NCBI GenBank assembly: GCA_963169105.1 | Contig: OY720638.1 | Span: 11,580,749 to 11,644,748, forward strand | Direction: 5' to 3' | DNA: 64,000 nt | Origin: Ceriagrion tenellum | Taxonomy: Eukaryota; Arthropoda; Insecta; Odonata; Coenagrionidae | Shown: positions 13,395 to 24,588 of the stretch, in pieces | Layout of the letters: each line of letters starts with the position of its first letter | How positions within the stretch are numbered: position 1 is the first letter of the stretch | Notes under the pieces: generated by a model | What the model was told of the DNA's origin: nothing | Seen by the model: the letters and a program-made list of their open reading frames with translations, nothing else | Database searches by the model: none | Translations under genes and position numbers: made by a program

Positions 13395-13640
13395 TAGGAC
13401 GTGGAGGGATAGTCGTCGACGATTCCCTTAGATAAGCCCCAATCGGGGTAGTCGGATAATCCCCTCTTACCCAGTCCCGATGTCTGGATAAGTGTTGGGT
13501 TTCCCTGCTCATGGTGTCGGGCCAAGTCGGGGCGTGTCATGTCGGACATGCCTTCCGTCGGATCGGGCCCATTTGGGCTGAGCTTCGTCGGACAGAGTCG
13601 GGATATCGGTGTCGGGCCTGGGTTGCAGGACTCTGCTTAC
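13395..13640. repeat. GC-rich repeat patch, inverted partner of 12020-12355
   Basis: GGCCTGGGTTGCAGG (13615-13629), GTGTCGGGCC and GGGCTGAGCTTCG are inverted matches to the patch at 12.1 kb. Numerous GTCGG words give it a minisatellite look. A minus ORF (13343-13549) is probably incidental. Confidence 0.5.
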
Positions 13641-16600
13641 TACGCACAGTAGTAAAAATGCTTCTGTCGATGTAAAGTCGAAGGTCAAGTGGAACTGAAA
13701 TTAGGTTACGGCATTTTCAGATATTCAGAGGAATGGGAACAACAACCATTTCTTTCCTGTAGCAAAATAACATAAAATGATACGTTATAAGCCTTGGAGC
13801 AATATTCCAAAAAGTTGCACCGCGATATTTCCTCAGCTGCGGAAAAAATAAATTCTTCATGTGGTGCGAATTCCTAAGAAGATTTTGGGGGAAATACACC
13901 TTCATTGTAGAGAAGGCAACTCTATTACAAATTACGTAAGGATGTAATATAGGATTACTCTTCTCAAAAAAAGAAGAGTGAAAAATGTGTTGGGAGATTG
14001 TATCTGACACTATTTCCATGCCTCTAATCTCGGTACGGACGTAGTATGACTGATTCAATGAAAGTTTCGCTTTGTCTGATCTAGTTTAATTAAGAAATAT
14101 GCTGACTGCTTGCAATTTAAGAAATATAATGCCGAGTTTGAAAGATACGAGATCACATAATTAGGAAGAATTAATTAGAACATTAAAATAATTAGGAAGA
14201 TACGAGATTAACAGAGCTTATTAAAGACTAACTTTACCGGTAATTATTAGCTGAAACATTACCAACAAAATCGATTTACTAAAACCATTTTACATCTTCA
14301 GGCTCTACTGACTCAAAATATTTAAAAGTAATGCTGACGAGAGAGGTTAAATAATCGGTAATCAATCACGTAATGTTATCCACGCGAATTCTTATGGTTG
14401 AGGCTCTGAAAAATTGCCATATTGTACGGAAAGATATCATAAATAATTTCGACCTCAACCTAAAAATCATTAAAATATAGACAGTTTTCTGCAGACGGTG
14501 ACAGATTTCCATTTTGTCATTAAAATTATGAGTTACATACATTTAGATTTTGAACCAAATCTCTAGTTTTCTAAACACATTTTCAAAAGTTGATCATAAC
14601 ATAAGCTCATGTAGTACAATAAGCCAAATGAGTAGTGATTTAATGCCTTCCGAAAATATATAGATTATTAAAAAGTTTCCGTAACTTAATTTTCGGTTTC
14701 ATCTGCAGTTGATGGCTTAAACTAATGAAAACGATGGAGATGAAGTTCAATTTTTTTAACGTTCTTATGGAAAAAACCGAAGATCCTTAACAACCAGGTG
14801 TCGTGATTGGTAATAGGGTACCGAGACCAGTAATCAGTCGTTCTAACTCATTCCCCCACTCCAGTGCACCTATCGGACGACTTTCCAGCAGGAAAGTGGA
14901 AACGGCCTGATAGCTGGTGAGAACTGGATAAAGAAATGCATTCTATAGATAAGAATACATACATTAAGCGAATGATAAGAATTATAAGTGTAAGTTCATC
15001 CACGAAAAAAGTTTGGCAAGTTTTTGCAGCTTCTTGATAATGCATTTTTAGTCCTCGTTTCGTTTACATTCCAATGGTGCATTTAGTAAATCTTGGTGAT
15101 AAACCAACTCCTACCACACACCCTTTTGGTGACAAGTTGGGTAATAAGTTGATGTACACGTTTTGCAAGAATTATTAGGTTACAGAAAGATTTGGTAAGT
15201 TTCTGATTTGGTAAATTTTTATGGATAAATGGTCATGACATGTCATGACCAACGAAGGTTGCAAATAAATCTTCTAATCGTCGCAAATTTCCTCCGCTAT
15301 GATTATATAAAACACTTGCAATCTCTCTAAAATTAGATAAATTTAAATATATTACCATTTGTGACCCCAAGAGAATAAATACTTGGGGATCCCTTAAAAA
15401 TAGGCTTGATTCCGCGCAATGGGGTATTGATGACAGTACACATTAATGCATAAATATCATTTTAAGCCCCGACAACCCGCAGTAATCAACTGATTCTATT
15501 TTGTTATCAAAGGAAGACATCTCTTTTAGGAAAATGGGACTTTGAAGTAATATTTACCATGTGTGTATGAGAAAAATAATACAGAACTTCTCTAGGACTG
15601 TAACATTCACCTAAACTCACGCGCTGACCACCCGTTATAGTTATTGAATGCATTATACATCTAGTCCATCGTTTTGCCCTAGTTTGACTCTCGCTGAGAT
15701 CGGTATCGGGCAAGCCGGGCGGGTTTGGTGAGTATATGGGTCTACCTCAGTTTCCGCCGTCCCTTCCCCCCACTCCACTCCCCCATCCTCACCCCAAGAC
15801 GGTTTGTTCAGAGAACCGAGACTCATGGCTCCGATTCGTATAACTGGCAGGCCAAGTCATTTCAGTCTCCACGGCCACTTCGACCAAATTCTACCTTGAT
15901 TGGTATGCTGTTCATCGGTCTTACGTGTGTAATCGCCAACTAGCGACGGTAACACTGCTCTCAGCTCTGGAAAATAAGGCGAAGCTCTAGTATGTGGAGA
16001 GTATTTTAAATGGTATAACTGAGTTGAAAGGGGATGAGGAAAAGAGCTACATTGGTTATGGTGGCCTATAAGATAATGGTAGGAATGATAAGATAAATTC
16101 CCCAGATAGGATGTTTGGAAATGATGAATGAAATATGAATGAGAAGAAACTATGATTTTGTAGTTCAGCAGAGGTGGCGCGACGAACTTTGGGCGAATAC
16201 ATATCCGCTACATCCAGAATCCCTAGATTACTGGGATTGGTGATGAGATTGTGAACCTGGATGGATATATCAAACGACTATTACTCGTTTCTTGCCTTGA
16301 AGTGAAATATTAGTATATCTTTTAATTTGTAAGATAATATCTGTAGCATGACCAAATGAGAGCAGACGTATAATTCAATGCTCCCACATGCCCATTTCTC
16401 CTAAAGATGGAGATGAATATATATTTACTTACCAACTTAACCGATTTTACCCACATTTCTTAGTAATCCAATAATTTATGAACAGCAAACGAGTTGATAA
16501 ATATGCAAATGCCTTTTACGCTAATGGTTAATCACGTATACTCAATATGGCGGCAGCGGCTTCACCTTGGCTCACGGCCGAATACAGACAGCGTAACCTA

Positions 16601-19113
16601 GGGTACTGTAATAATTCTCTGATAAGCATGGTAGGTTTTGATCAACATATTGAAGAAAAATAATTTGTTTTCGGGTCACATACACATTTTTACGCTCCAT
16701 GAGCTGTTCATTCATACTTTCAGTCAGTCCCGTCAGTAGTGTATCAGGGCTCCGAGGGAGAGCCAGAACCTTTATCCAGTGGTGGGGGGAGAGCGGAGGG
16801 GTGAAGTGGGATGTGTTTCCTTGATAAGGTCTCATTTACTGTTTACGATATCGATAAACAGAATGACTTATAATCGGTTGAAAAACATTGAGATTCAAAA
16901 CCCAAATGTTTCATTTCTCGCGAAATCTTGCCGTGCATTTCGACGATCAGAGGAGGGTCAAACTTCCGCTTGCGAGAAATACTCATTGTAAAAAGTTTGA
17001 TCGCTCTGTATGGGATCGTAAAAAAACAAAGAATTGAAGAGCTGTCTCTTCATTTACAAGTCACTGAACATGCCTGGTATTAATTCGTATCAGGAAGGAA
17101 ATGTGAATGGCATGACAAAGTTTTGGCTGTCGTGGGGCAGTCTGCATCGGCAATACAACGCGGAACAAGGAAAGAAACGCCGAGCATAGAAGATACTTAT
17201 CCACCGGAAATCCACTTTCACCATTGGGAAGATCATTTGGTGCAGTCATTCTACATCTCATAACTCAACAATGACTTTAATCCTTAATGTGAGCTTTACA
17301 AGAGGAAGTTGACTTCCATGGAAATGGCGAGTAAAGAAATGTCTCGAGTCGTGTCACAACTTTCAGGGCCACGTTCGGTTTACGTATTACTTCCAACTTA
17401 CAGGCATACCAAAGAAGCGTAATTATCCTATTAGTACTATTAAAATTATTAAGTTATTCTCGTTTTATTTTTAAGTATAGCCGGTAAATAAAATGCTGCA
17501 GCATACTTTTTCGAATTCCTACTTTCTGGTTAATTATAAAGTCGCAGATGGTGCTAAAATGATCAAGGCCGATGGGCGATTTATTGCTTTGAATTAAAAC
17601 CTTTGAAACCATATTTAATCTAACCTTGTGGAAAATACAATAGTATATAAATACCATAATTTAATACACAATTTTAAAACAGTATTCATGAGGAGTTATC
17701 ATGTAACAGTTGCGAGTAACATGAGTTAACTACATAATTAAATACAAATCTATTTTACAATTTAATTTCCTCGATAGTACGAATCACGGTAAATTGTTAC
17801 CACTATCAACCCTAAGTAATGTGAAATTTCATGATTACAGATCAAAAAGTCACTGGCAAATATGTGGAAAATGTAATAACCCTTAACCCTGATTTCTAAT
17901 ACCCAAGGCAAGAGTGCATTTAATTCGCGTTCATCGTCTCGTTCATCCAGGGAAGAACCAAAAGGGCTCTCACCAAACCCCAGATATTCCTTGGCATCTT
18001 CCTCCTACTGTAATTCTGTCATATTAGGTCCTACGTCAATTCTCATGAAGATTGTCCTCTTCACTTATGGTCCCGCTAACCTCCTGATGCCAAGGATAAT
18101 TTCAGTAACCACGCCATTTGAAAAAAAATCATCATTAGCAAAAAGATCTTTGGTATACACCAAATAGTCTTTTAATAGTAAATGAGAAAAAAGTACCAAC
18201 GTTCATGGTTACCGAATATACAAATATTAGAAATATGTTACGTTTTCACAGAGAGGCTAAAACATTGCATAAAAGTATAACTAGGTAGCAATTTTTCTAG
18301 GAAATAAAATGGCATATTTTCTCCGATAAATGAGTGTAATCCTTGGCAAAACATAACATAATATACTTAACAGAGATTTAAATTAAAGGCAGCAAGTTCT
18401 TATTAAAATTAACATGAAAATCTTAAAACTCTTAGCACTAAACACGATACATTTAAGTAAAATCGATTTCAAACTAAGAAGATGTAATCGATTAATAATA
18501 TTCATGCCAAAACTCAGTAGTTCAAAGAATTATAGTTAATGGCGAGTTTTACAACCGTTGCTAAACCCTGATTCTGCCCTTAAGAATGAAAATATTGGTT
18601 AATGAAAGCCATCAGACTTACAGTAATTCATTTATTATTACAAAATCTCCAATTTTTTTTCATTTGAATTGAAATTACACCATAAATTTATATATAGTGC
18701 AATAAAATAGTTTTACATGACAGAAATCGTAAGTAATCAAATGGAAATATCTAAATCAGTCGTTAAGCGAAAGCACGAAGGAAAAATTTGTCAAGGGCTG
18801 AGCCAGGTTTTCCTTTCTGATAATTGTGGGGAAAAGACAGTCGAGTCAACTAATCAACGTTAGCCTGGCATGAAGGAACAGTAATGTAATCATGGAGAGT
18901 CTTTACCGATGGGAAGGAAGAGAAGAATTCACAGTACATACAACACATATTAAAACAGACTTTTTGAGAAAAAGGTTCTACTGTTTAATGATATTCTCTA
19001 CAAAGTGAAAAATATGTTATATTCTTCACCTACCACCCGGTTCTGCGTGCAGATAAATATAAAGCATATTGGCGCTACATTAAAACTTTGATAAATTTAC
19101 AATTTGTGTGATC

Positions 19114-19116
<3 letters not shown>
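13641..19116. other. AT-rich non-coding DNA left of the island
   Basis: Short ORFs only. A GC-richer patch at 15660-15930 contains ATCGGTATCGGGCAAGCCGG, loosely like the GTCGG repeat at 13.4-13.6 kb. Nothing else is recognised. Confidence 0.55.
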
Positions 19117-19189
<73 letters not shown>

Positions 19190-19217
19190 GTGTGTGTGTG
19201 TATATATATATATATAT
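19117..19217. repeat. (TA)n and (TG)n microsatellite
   Basis: A run of TA dinucleotides, a short TGTGTGTGTG, then TA again. It marks the left border of the mobile-element island, next to the 3' end of PLE-1. Confidence 0.95.
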
Positions 19218-19641
19218 TTATTTTTTTAAAATTTTTTTTTCAGTCACAGAGAATGCACTGCTCCAATGAGGGTAGGAGAGGGGAGGTTATGAGAGGGGGG
19301 ACTGGGAGGGTAAATAATGCTGGGCCAGGCTGATGGGGCAGGGGGAAGGCTGATACAAAGTAATGATGATAGGGGACTGGGAAGCGCCTAGAACTGGGAA
19401 GGCGCGGGCAGGGGGGGTAGAAGCAACAAAGTCACAGAGTGAGTTACAACAAAGTAATGAAAGGGGACTGAGAATTGACTACAACAGGGAAGGAACGGGA
19501 GTAGCAACAATGTATTGGAGGAGCGGTGACATGTAGGGGGAGGGAAAGACTGGCTAATTCAGGTGAGGGGAAGTGAGTGGGCCGGTTGGTTGATGTTGGG
19601 AATGGGGGGGGGGCAAGAAACAGAGAGGAGTTAATGAGAAT

Positions 19642-20206
19642 TTAAAGAAGCAGAGAGTTAATGGAGGATATGGAGTCCAGGGGGGGGGGAACTTTGCAGA
19701 ACCAGATTATTGACATCTCAGTAGTTCTTAGTTCTGTATTGGATGCATCAGCGGGGATGGCGTGGAGGATGGTGAGGTGGAAAAAGGAGTCGAAGTGAAG
19801 ATTGTGAGTAGAGGCATGTTTTGCAACAGGAAAGTTGGGAGGAGAGGGTCTATGGCCGTTCATACGGACGGATAAGGGATTGCTAGTTTCCCCGACGTAA
19901 AAAGAGGGTCATAATTTGCATATTAAAAGAAGTAAGATAAACTTTATTAAAAGAGGTGCAGCTGCCATGGCAAGAGATAGAAAATGGGGTCGGGTTGTTA
20001 GGGCTTTGGAAAGTAGAGAGGTTACGTATTAGGGGGCAGTTTTTACAGCGAGGTCTACGGCAGGGAAAGGTACCAAGGACTTGAGGAGGAGAAATGGTGG
20101 GAGGGGATTGGCGGGGGCGTAGAATATTGCGCAGGTTGGCTGGTCTTTTGAAGGTGAGGGTAGGATATTTGGGAATTAAATCTGCGGTGAGTGGGCTGTC
20201 TCGCAA
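19642..20206 (-). pseudogene. PLE-1 linker and GIY-YIG endonuclease, frameshifted
   Basis: The linker (YPTLTFKRPANLRNIL, then CRRPRCKNCPLIRN) is the conserved region between RT and endonuclease in EN-bearing PLEs. Further on, a different frame reads SFYVGETSNPLSVRMNGHR, the core of the GIY-YIG fold, and continues to TELRTTEMSIIWFCK. At least one frameshift lies near 19890-19960, because the first frame runs into LFLRRGN and a stop. The first GIY motif has been lost. Confidence 0.75.
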
Positions 20207-20572
20207 TATAGGGAACAGTGATTTGAGGGTGAGGTTAACTCGATGAAGTCCCGGAATGAATTTGGTACAAAGGTTTAAAGGCGATTCGGAGGTGGGTCTG
20301 GGATGAGGAGTATAAGGTGTGGTGGAGGGTAGGAATCGACTATCAAGGAGAGGGGAGGGGTAGCCGCGTTTAAGGAGAGCATTTTTTAAATTTTGAAGGT
20401 GGTTGTCGAGAGAATTTTTGGAGTTGCAGATTCGATGCGCACGAACAGATAGGGCGAATGGAATGGATCGTTTCGTATGGTAAGGGTGGCAGCTGCTAAA
20501 ATGGAGATATTGTTGACGGTTGGTAGGTTTGATATGCAGGGAGGTAAGAAATTTGTTCTCAGAAAGAGAAAT

Positions 20573-21083
20573 TTAAGTATCGAGGAATGTAAGGTGGGTG
20601 GAGGAGATGGTGGAGGTGAATGAGACAGAAGACGAGGAATTGAGGTCAGAAAGGAAGGTGGACAACGATTGAGGACCGTGTCTCCAGACGAGAAAGATGT
20701 CGTCGATAAATCGGACACACAATATTGGTTTATGGGACTGCAGAGATAAAAACTTCTCTTCTAGTGCACCCATTAAGATAATTGGCGTATGATGGAGCCA
20801 TACTTGTGCCCATAGCAGTACCTTTGATTTGGAGGAAAATTTTATCATTGAAGGAGAAGGCATTTTTGTTTAGGACATGTTCTGAAAGCTTCAGAAGGAA
20901 GTCAGTCGAGGGGACTTGAGGGGCGGGGCGGAGGGAAAGAAAGTGCTTTAAGGCATTGAGGCCTTTACTGTGGGGTATTGAGGTGTAGAGGGAGGTGACG
21001 TCAACAGTGGCCATTAAAATACTACTCTGGGGTGGAATTTGGAGGCTGTGAAGGCGTTCTAAAAAGTGGTATGTGTCACGCAT
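20573..21083 (-). pseudogene. PLE-1 reverse transcriptase palm, frameshifted
   Basis: Two overlapping minus frames carry consecutive RT motifs. The upstream frame has LMATVDVTSLYTSIPHSKG, then GTAMGTSMAPSYAN. The downstream frame has PILCVRFIDDIFLVW, the catalytic Asp pair, followed by FLSDLNSSSSVSFT and THLTFLD. The frame changes at about 20800, just after the SYAN motif. This order and spacing are those of Penelope-type RTs. The frameshift means no functional enzyme is made. Confidence 0.82.
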
Positions 21084-22048
21084 AAAGGAAGGGAGTAAAG
21101 ATACTATGGGCTGAAGGGCGGAGTCGAGGAAGGCAGAGATTCTTTCAGTGGGGGAGTTGATATTGCTGACTATTGGTCGGCCGGGATTGTTGGGCTTATA
21201 AATTTTTGGAAGGAGGTAAAATCTAGGTGTGTTGGGGTTGGAGGGAGAAAGAATGGCAATGTCTGATTGTGAAAGTCCTTCTTTGGGGCCATGAATTTTG
21301 AGGAAGGACGAAATTACTTTTTGAACTTTGGGGTTCGGGTCATCGGGGAGAGGTACATAAAACGTGGGATCGTTGAGTTACTGATAGGCTTCCGCGTTGT
21401 AGTCATCGACGTCCATGATTACCACACATGAGCCTTTGTCTGCAGGCGAGATGATGATGCTCGGGTCTGAACGGAGTATACGGAGGGCGGAATTTTCACT
21501 GTGGGACAGATTAATTTTGGGTTTTATGGTGTTGAGAAACTGGTGATCAGAAATTTGGTTAGGAATTGCTTAATGAATATTTCAACTGGGTGGATTTTGT
21601 GGAGGGATTTCGGTTCATAACCGGATGGTTGTCTGAATTTTTGAAGGGCCGGATGAATTGAGGATTGGGAAGGGCCGTGTGTTTTCCAAAAAGCACGCCA
21701 TCTTAAATTTCTGCAAAAATTAAGGGAATCCGCCAGGAAGGACACTGGATTAAATTTCGGGGTAGGTGAAAAAAAAGGCATTTGGAGAGTAGACAAAGTT
21801 GGCCTTGGCTCAGGACGCGGGAAGAGAGGTTAACAACTTCATGGGACGGAGGGCTTGGGGGAGGATGAGGTTGAGGTTGGCGCTTAGGTAGGATGGGTAT
21901 GGTCTTGAAGGGTGGTGGAAGGTTGTAAAGGCTGGCAAGATCAGGTTTATCAGAGATCAGAGGTATCTTGGGAGGAGGAGAATCGAATTAAAGGGGAAAG
22001 CTAAGGCCGTATGAGAGATAACTTTTATATAAGATTGACAATATATAT

Positions 22049-22349
22049 TGTAACGTCGTGCCTGCCCTTGTTTAATTCCAGTTTTATTTATTTTAATTTT
22101 ATTTATTTAATTTTCGTTCGTTATTTGGGTTTTGCTGGAATTAATTTATGTGTTAATGTATGTTTATCTATGTTGATGTTTTATATTGTTTATTGTTTGT
22201 GTAAAAGGTTGCTATGTTGTTGTTGATTAAAGGAAGGGAGAATTGTTAAAAAAAAAACGTTGAAGTGGAGAGACGAGTATTAAAGTGGGGCAATGCCAAA
22301 TTAATATTCCAAGGGAATTTGTTATCATTTGAGAGATTCCGACGTCACA
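22049..22349 (+). repeat. 5' LTR (301 bp)
   Basis: It starts TGTAACGTCG and ends CGACGTCACA, imperfect inverted ends with canonical TG...CA. It matches the repeat at 26376-26676 along its whole length. It contains an ATTAAA hexamer (near 22226) that could serve in polyadenylation. The U3/R/U5 boundaries are not resolved. Confidence 0.9.
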
Positions 22350-22363
22350 GAGGTGAATATTTT

Positions 22364-22380
22364 TGGTGGCAGCAGTGGAA
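22364..22380 (+). other. Candidate primer-binding site
   Basis: TGGTGGCAGCAGTGG begins 14 bases after the 5' LTR. A TGG start is typical of tRNA-complementary primer sites. The matching tRNA was not identified, so this rests on position and the TGG alone. Confidence 0.4.
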
Positions 22381-22656
22381 TACAAAAAAAAGTGGAACAC
22401 GAAAACGTCGAGATCCAGAAAACGGTGGAGTAGAGAACTCGGCTGATTCCAGGAACGGTGGTATCCAGAAACGGTGGGATCGAGAAAAGCTCGACACAGG
22501 ATTCCGGAGTCATCGCGGCGAGGCGCTTGGACGGGCTCCTCCTACCGAAGTTGGACGAAATTACGGCCTACGAGATAGGTGAGTACCAGGTTTGTATCGG
22601 TAACTTTGTTGGCAAAGTAAGTCTAGATTATTTCCTGTAAGAAAAGACATCAGAAA

Positions 22657-23862
22657 ATGGCGTTCTTAGGTAAAGCTAAGAAAGAGGAGTTGAGGTATGT
22701 GGTCGAAAAATTAGGGGTTATAGTGAGTGCTGCTGATAGGATGGTGCAGTTAAAGAAAAACATTTTAGAAAGTCCCGAGTATGATGAAGTTTTCGTTAAA
22801 AATATTTTAGAGACTTATCGGGAAAAAGAAGCGGAAGAGAGGAAGTTGCAAGTAGAACTGGAAGAGAGACGATTACAAGCTGAAGAGAGGAAGTTGACAT
22901 TAGAAGTAGAATTGGCAAGATTAAAAAGTGCGGAAAAGAGAGCAGATTCGGAAGGAGGAGCGCAAAGTCTCGGCAGGATAAACCCCCATAAAATCGAGTT
23001 GCATAAAATGATGCCGAAATTCGTGCCACCAGATACGGATGCTCAGTTGTTTTTGAGTTTATTTGAGGGTCAAGCAGGTATAGCGGGAATTGATCCTGAG
23101 CAGTGGGTGTCTCATTTATTTGGCTTATTGCCCAGAGAAATGGTTGAAGAGTTGGCTAGGGAACCGTGTGAATTTCGGTATGATTATAGTCATGTTAAAA
23201 AACTAATATTAGCAAAATATAAGCTGGGAACGGAGAAACTCAGACAGCTGTTTATGAATAGTCAGAAGCCGGAGACTATAACTTGGAAGGAGTTTGCCTA
23301 CAGAATGAAAACTTACTGTGAGGGTTGGTTAGAAGGACATGAAGTCAGAGAGTTTGAAGAATTAAAGGATCTAATCATTTGTGAGCAAATTAAAAGAAGA
23401 GTTTCTCACGAAATCAAGGATCATTTTATTGACCGCTGGGCCAAGCTAAAATCCACCGACGAAGTAACTACGTTGATTGATGAATACCTCACAGTACGTG
23501 AAGAGAGAGGAAGCAGGAGCGGGGGAACACGGTATAATTCCGGATCCATTAAGGCGACCACTAATAATCCAAGTCATTACGAACGGAAGAAAACTTATGA
23601 ACCGTACGGGGTATCTAATGGCAGCTCAAGGCCAACCTTTCCCTCTAGGAACACGAACTATACGCGGAATCAAACTTGGAGGTCAAGAGACATAAAGGAT
23701 CCGAACTATCAGGAATATGAGAAGCGAGCGGAGAAGACTTGCTATGTCTGCCATTCCCCCTCCCACTTTCAGGCAAATTGTCCGAAAACCAAAGAAAGAA
23801 ACGGGAGGGCGGACCGCTTACATAAATCGCGTAGAGCAATGCGCCCAAGAGGACCAACGTGA
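22657..23862 (+). CDS. gag: Gag polyprotein of the LTR retrotransposon
   Basis: This 401-residue ORF is the structural polyprotein that packages element RNA. Residues about 45-95 form a charged, Glu/Arg/Leu-rich coiled coil built of near-repeats such as ERKLQVELEERRLQ. A capsid-like region follows, including an aromatic and acidic core (ITWKEFAYRMKTYCEGWL). Near the C-terminus is one CCHC zinc knuckle at residues 362-375, CYVCHSPSHFQANC, with spacing C-X2-C-X4-H-X4-C. The start ATG follows the primer-site region by about 280 bases. The last 20 or so residues after the knuckle are Arg-rich and run into a stop, where the pol-like reading moves to another frame. The gag ORF appears intact, unlike pol. 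Confidence 0.85.
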   Translation: MAFLGKAKKEELRYVVEKLGVIVSAADRMVQLKKNILESPEYDEVFVKNILETYREKEAEERKLQVELEERRLQAEERKLTLEVELARLKSAEKRADSEGGAQSLGRINPHKIELHKMMPKFVPPDTDAQLFLSLFEGQAGIAGIDPEQWVSHLFGLLPREMVEELAREPCEFRYDYSHVKKLILAKYKLGTEKLRQLFMNSQKPETITWKEFAYRMKTYCEGWLEGHEVREFEELKDLIICEQIKRRVSHEIKDHFIDRWAKLKSTDEVTTLIDEYLTVREERGSRSGGTRYNSGSIKATTNNPSHYERKKTYEPYGVSNGSSRPTFPSRNTNYTRNQTWRSRDIKDPNYQEYEKRAEKTCYVCHSPSHFQANCPKTKERNGRADRLHKSRRAMRPRGPT

Positions 23863-24588
23863 AGAGGATAAGAGGAAAGGAACCGATGAGTGCGCAGATA
23901 TGTGCCGCATCGAAAAACTAGAGAGAGTCAATCAGAAGGATGTATCTTACGGACTAGCATCGTATATGTCTAAGGGAAATGTGAATGGGCACGCTATGAG
24001 TATTTTACGTGATACTGAGCATCCATCGATGTTATTGCGAGTACATATGTAAACCCTGAAATGTACACAGGAGAATTTGTTAGAGTGAGAACCCCATTGC
24101 AAGAGGAATCTGCATGTTTACCTGTTGCAGAGGTAGAAATTGTGGGAGACTTCGGGCTAGTTTTTTCCAGAGCTGCTGTAGTTCGGAGTTCCTTAGACAG
24201 AGGGTACTACATCTTAGGGAATAAAACAGCCGAACTGATTGAGCAAAACACGACGCAAGATCTTCGGCCAGAAATATTAAATGCTGTTACGACTAGAGCT
24301 GAAAGGGCAAGACAAGTGAATGTAGAGGAAGACGACTTTACAAGTGAAGCCGACGAAAGAGAAGAGGAGGAAGGGATGATCGAAGAACAAGAGGATGAAG
24401 AGCCTGAGATGCTAAGATTGATGGGTGTAGAATCAGAAGAATTTCGTTCAGAAATTAGGCGGGATTCAGAAATGCAGCAGTTGAAAGAGAGATCAAAACA
24501 GCAGACTTCGGAAGGAAAAGGAAGGTATGAGGAAAAGAATGGTGTATTGTTGATTAGCAAGTATGATCGGTTGAAGGAGAGAAAATAA
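23790..24588 (+). pseudogene. Degenerate aspartic protease region of pol
   Basis: Between gag and integrase the retroviral-type protease is recognisable but broken. A +1-frame segment to 24052 carries the active-site neighbourhood ILRDTEHPS, where the usual D-T/S-G triad reads D-T-E. The reading then shifts back, after the stop at 24050-24052, into the frame opening at 24061 (PEMYTGEFVRVRTPL). The flap and C-terminal protease block AAVVRSSLDRGYYILGNKTA is preserved there. A strongly acidic linker rich in Glu/Asp follows, and an in-frame TAA at 24586-24588 separates it from integrase. The glycine loss and the frame breaks make proteolysis by this copy unlikely. Element type is known from the family; the inactivity is inference. 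Confidence 0.7.

Larger units (their letters stand above)
19219..22038 (-). mobile_element. Penelope-like element PLE-1, decayed, RT and GIY-YIG remnants
   Basis: This minus-strand Penelope-like retroelement is interrupted by frameshifts and stops. In coding order it shows: an N-terminal fragment (21524-21796); an RT palm with DVTSLYTSIPH and GTAMGTSMAPSYAN (20730-21083); the catalytic RFIDDIFLVW (20573-20863); a connector with a RPRCKNC cysteine pair (19883-20206); and a GIY-YIG endonuclease piece with FYVGET, split from its tail (MSIIWFCK) by frame changes (19642-19930). PLEs couple an RT related to telomerase with a nicking GIY-YIG domain. The 3' side abuts a (TA)n/(TG)n tract at 19117-19217. 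The 5' end is cut off by the LTR element's TA flank. No intact ORF survives. Confidence 0.85.
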
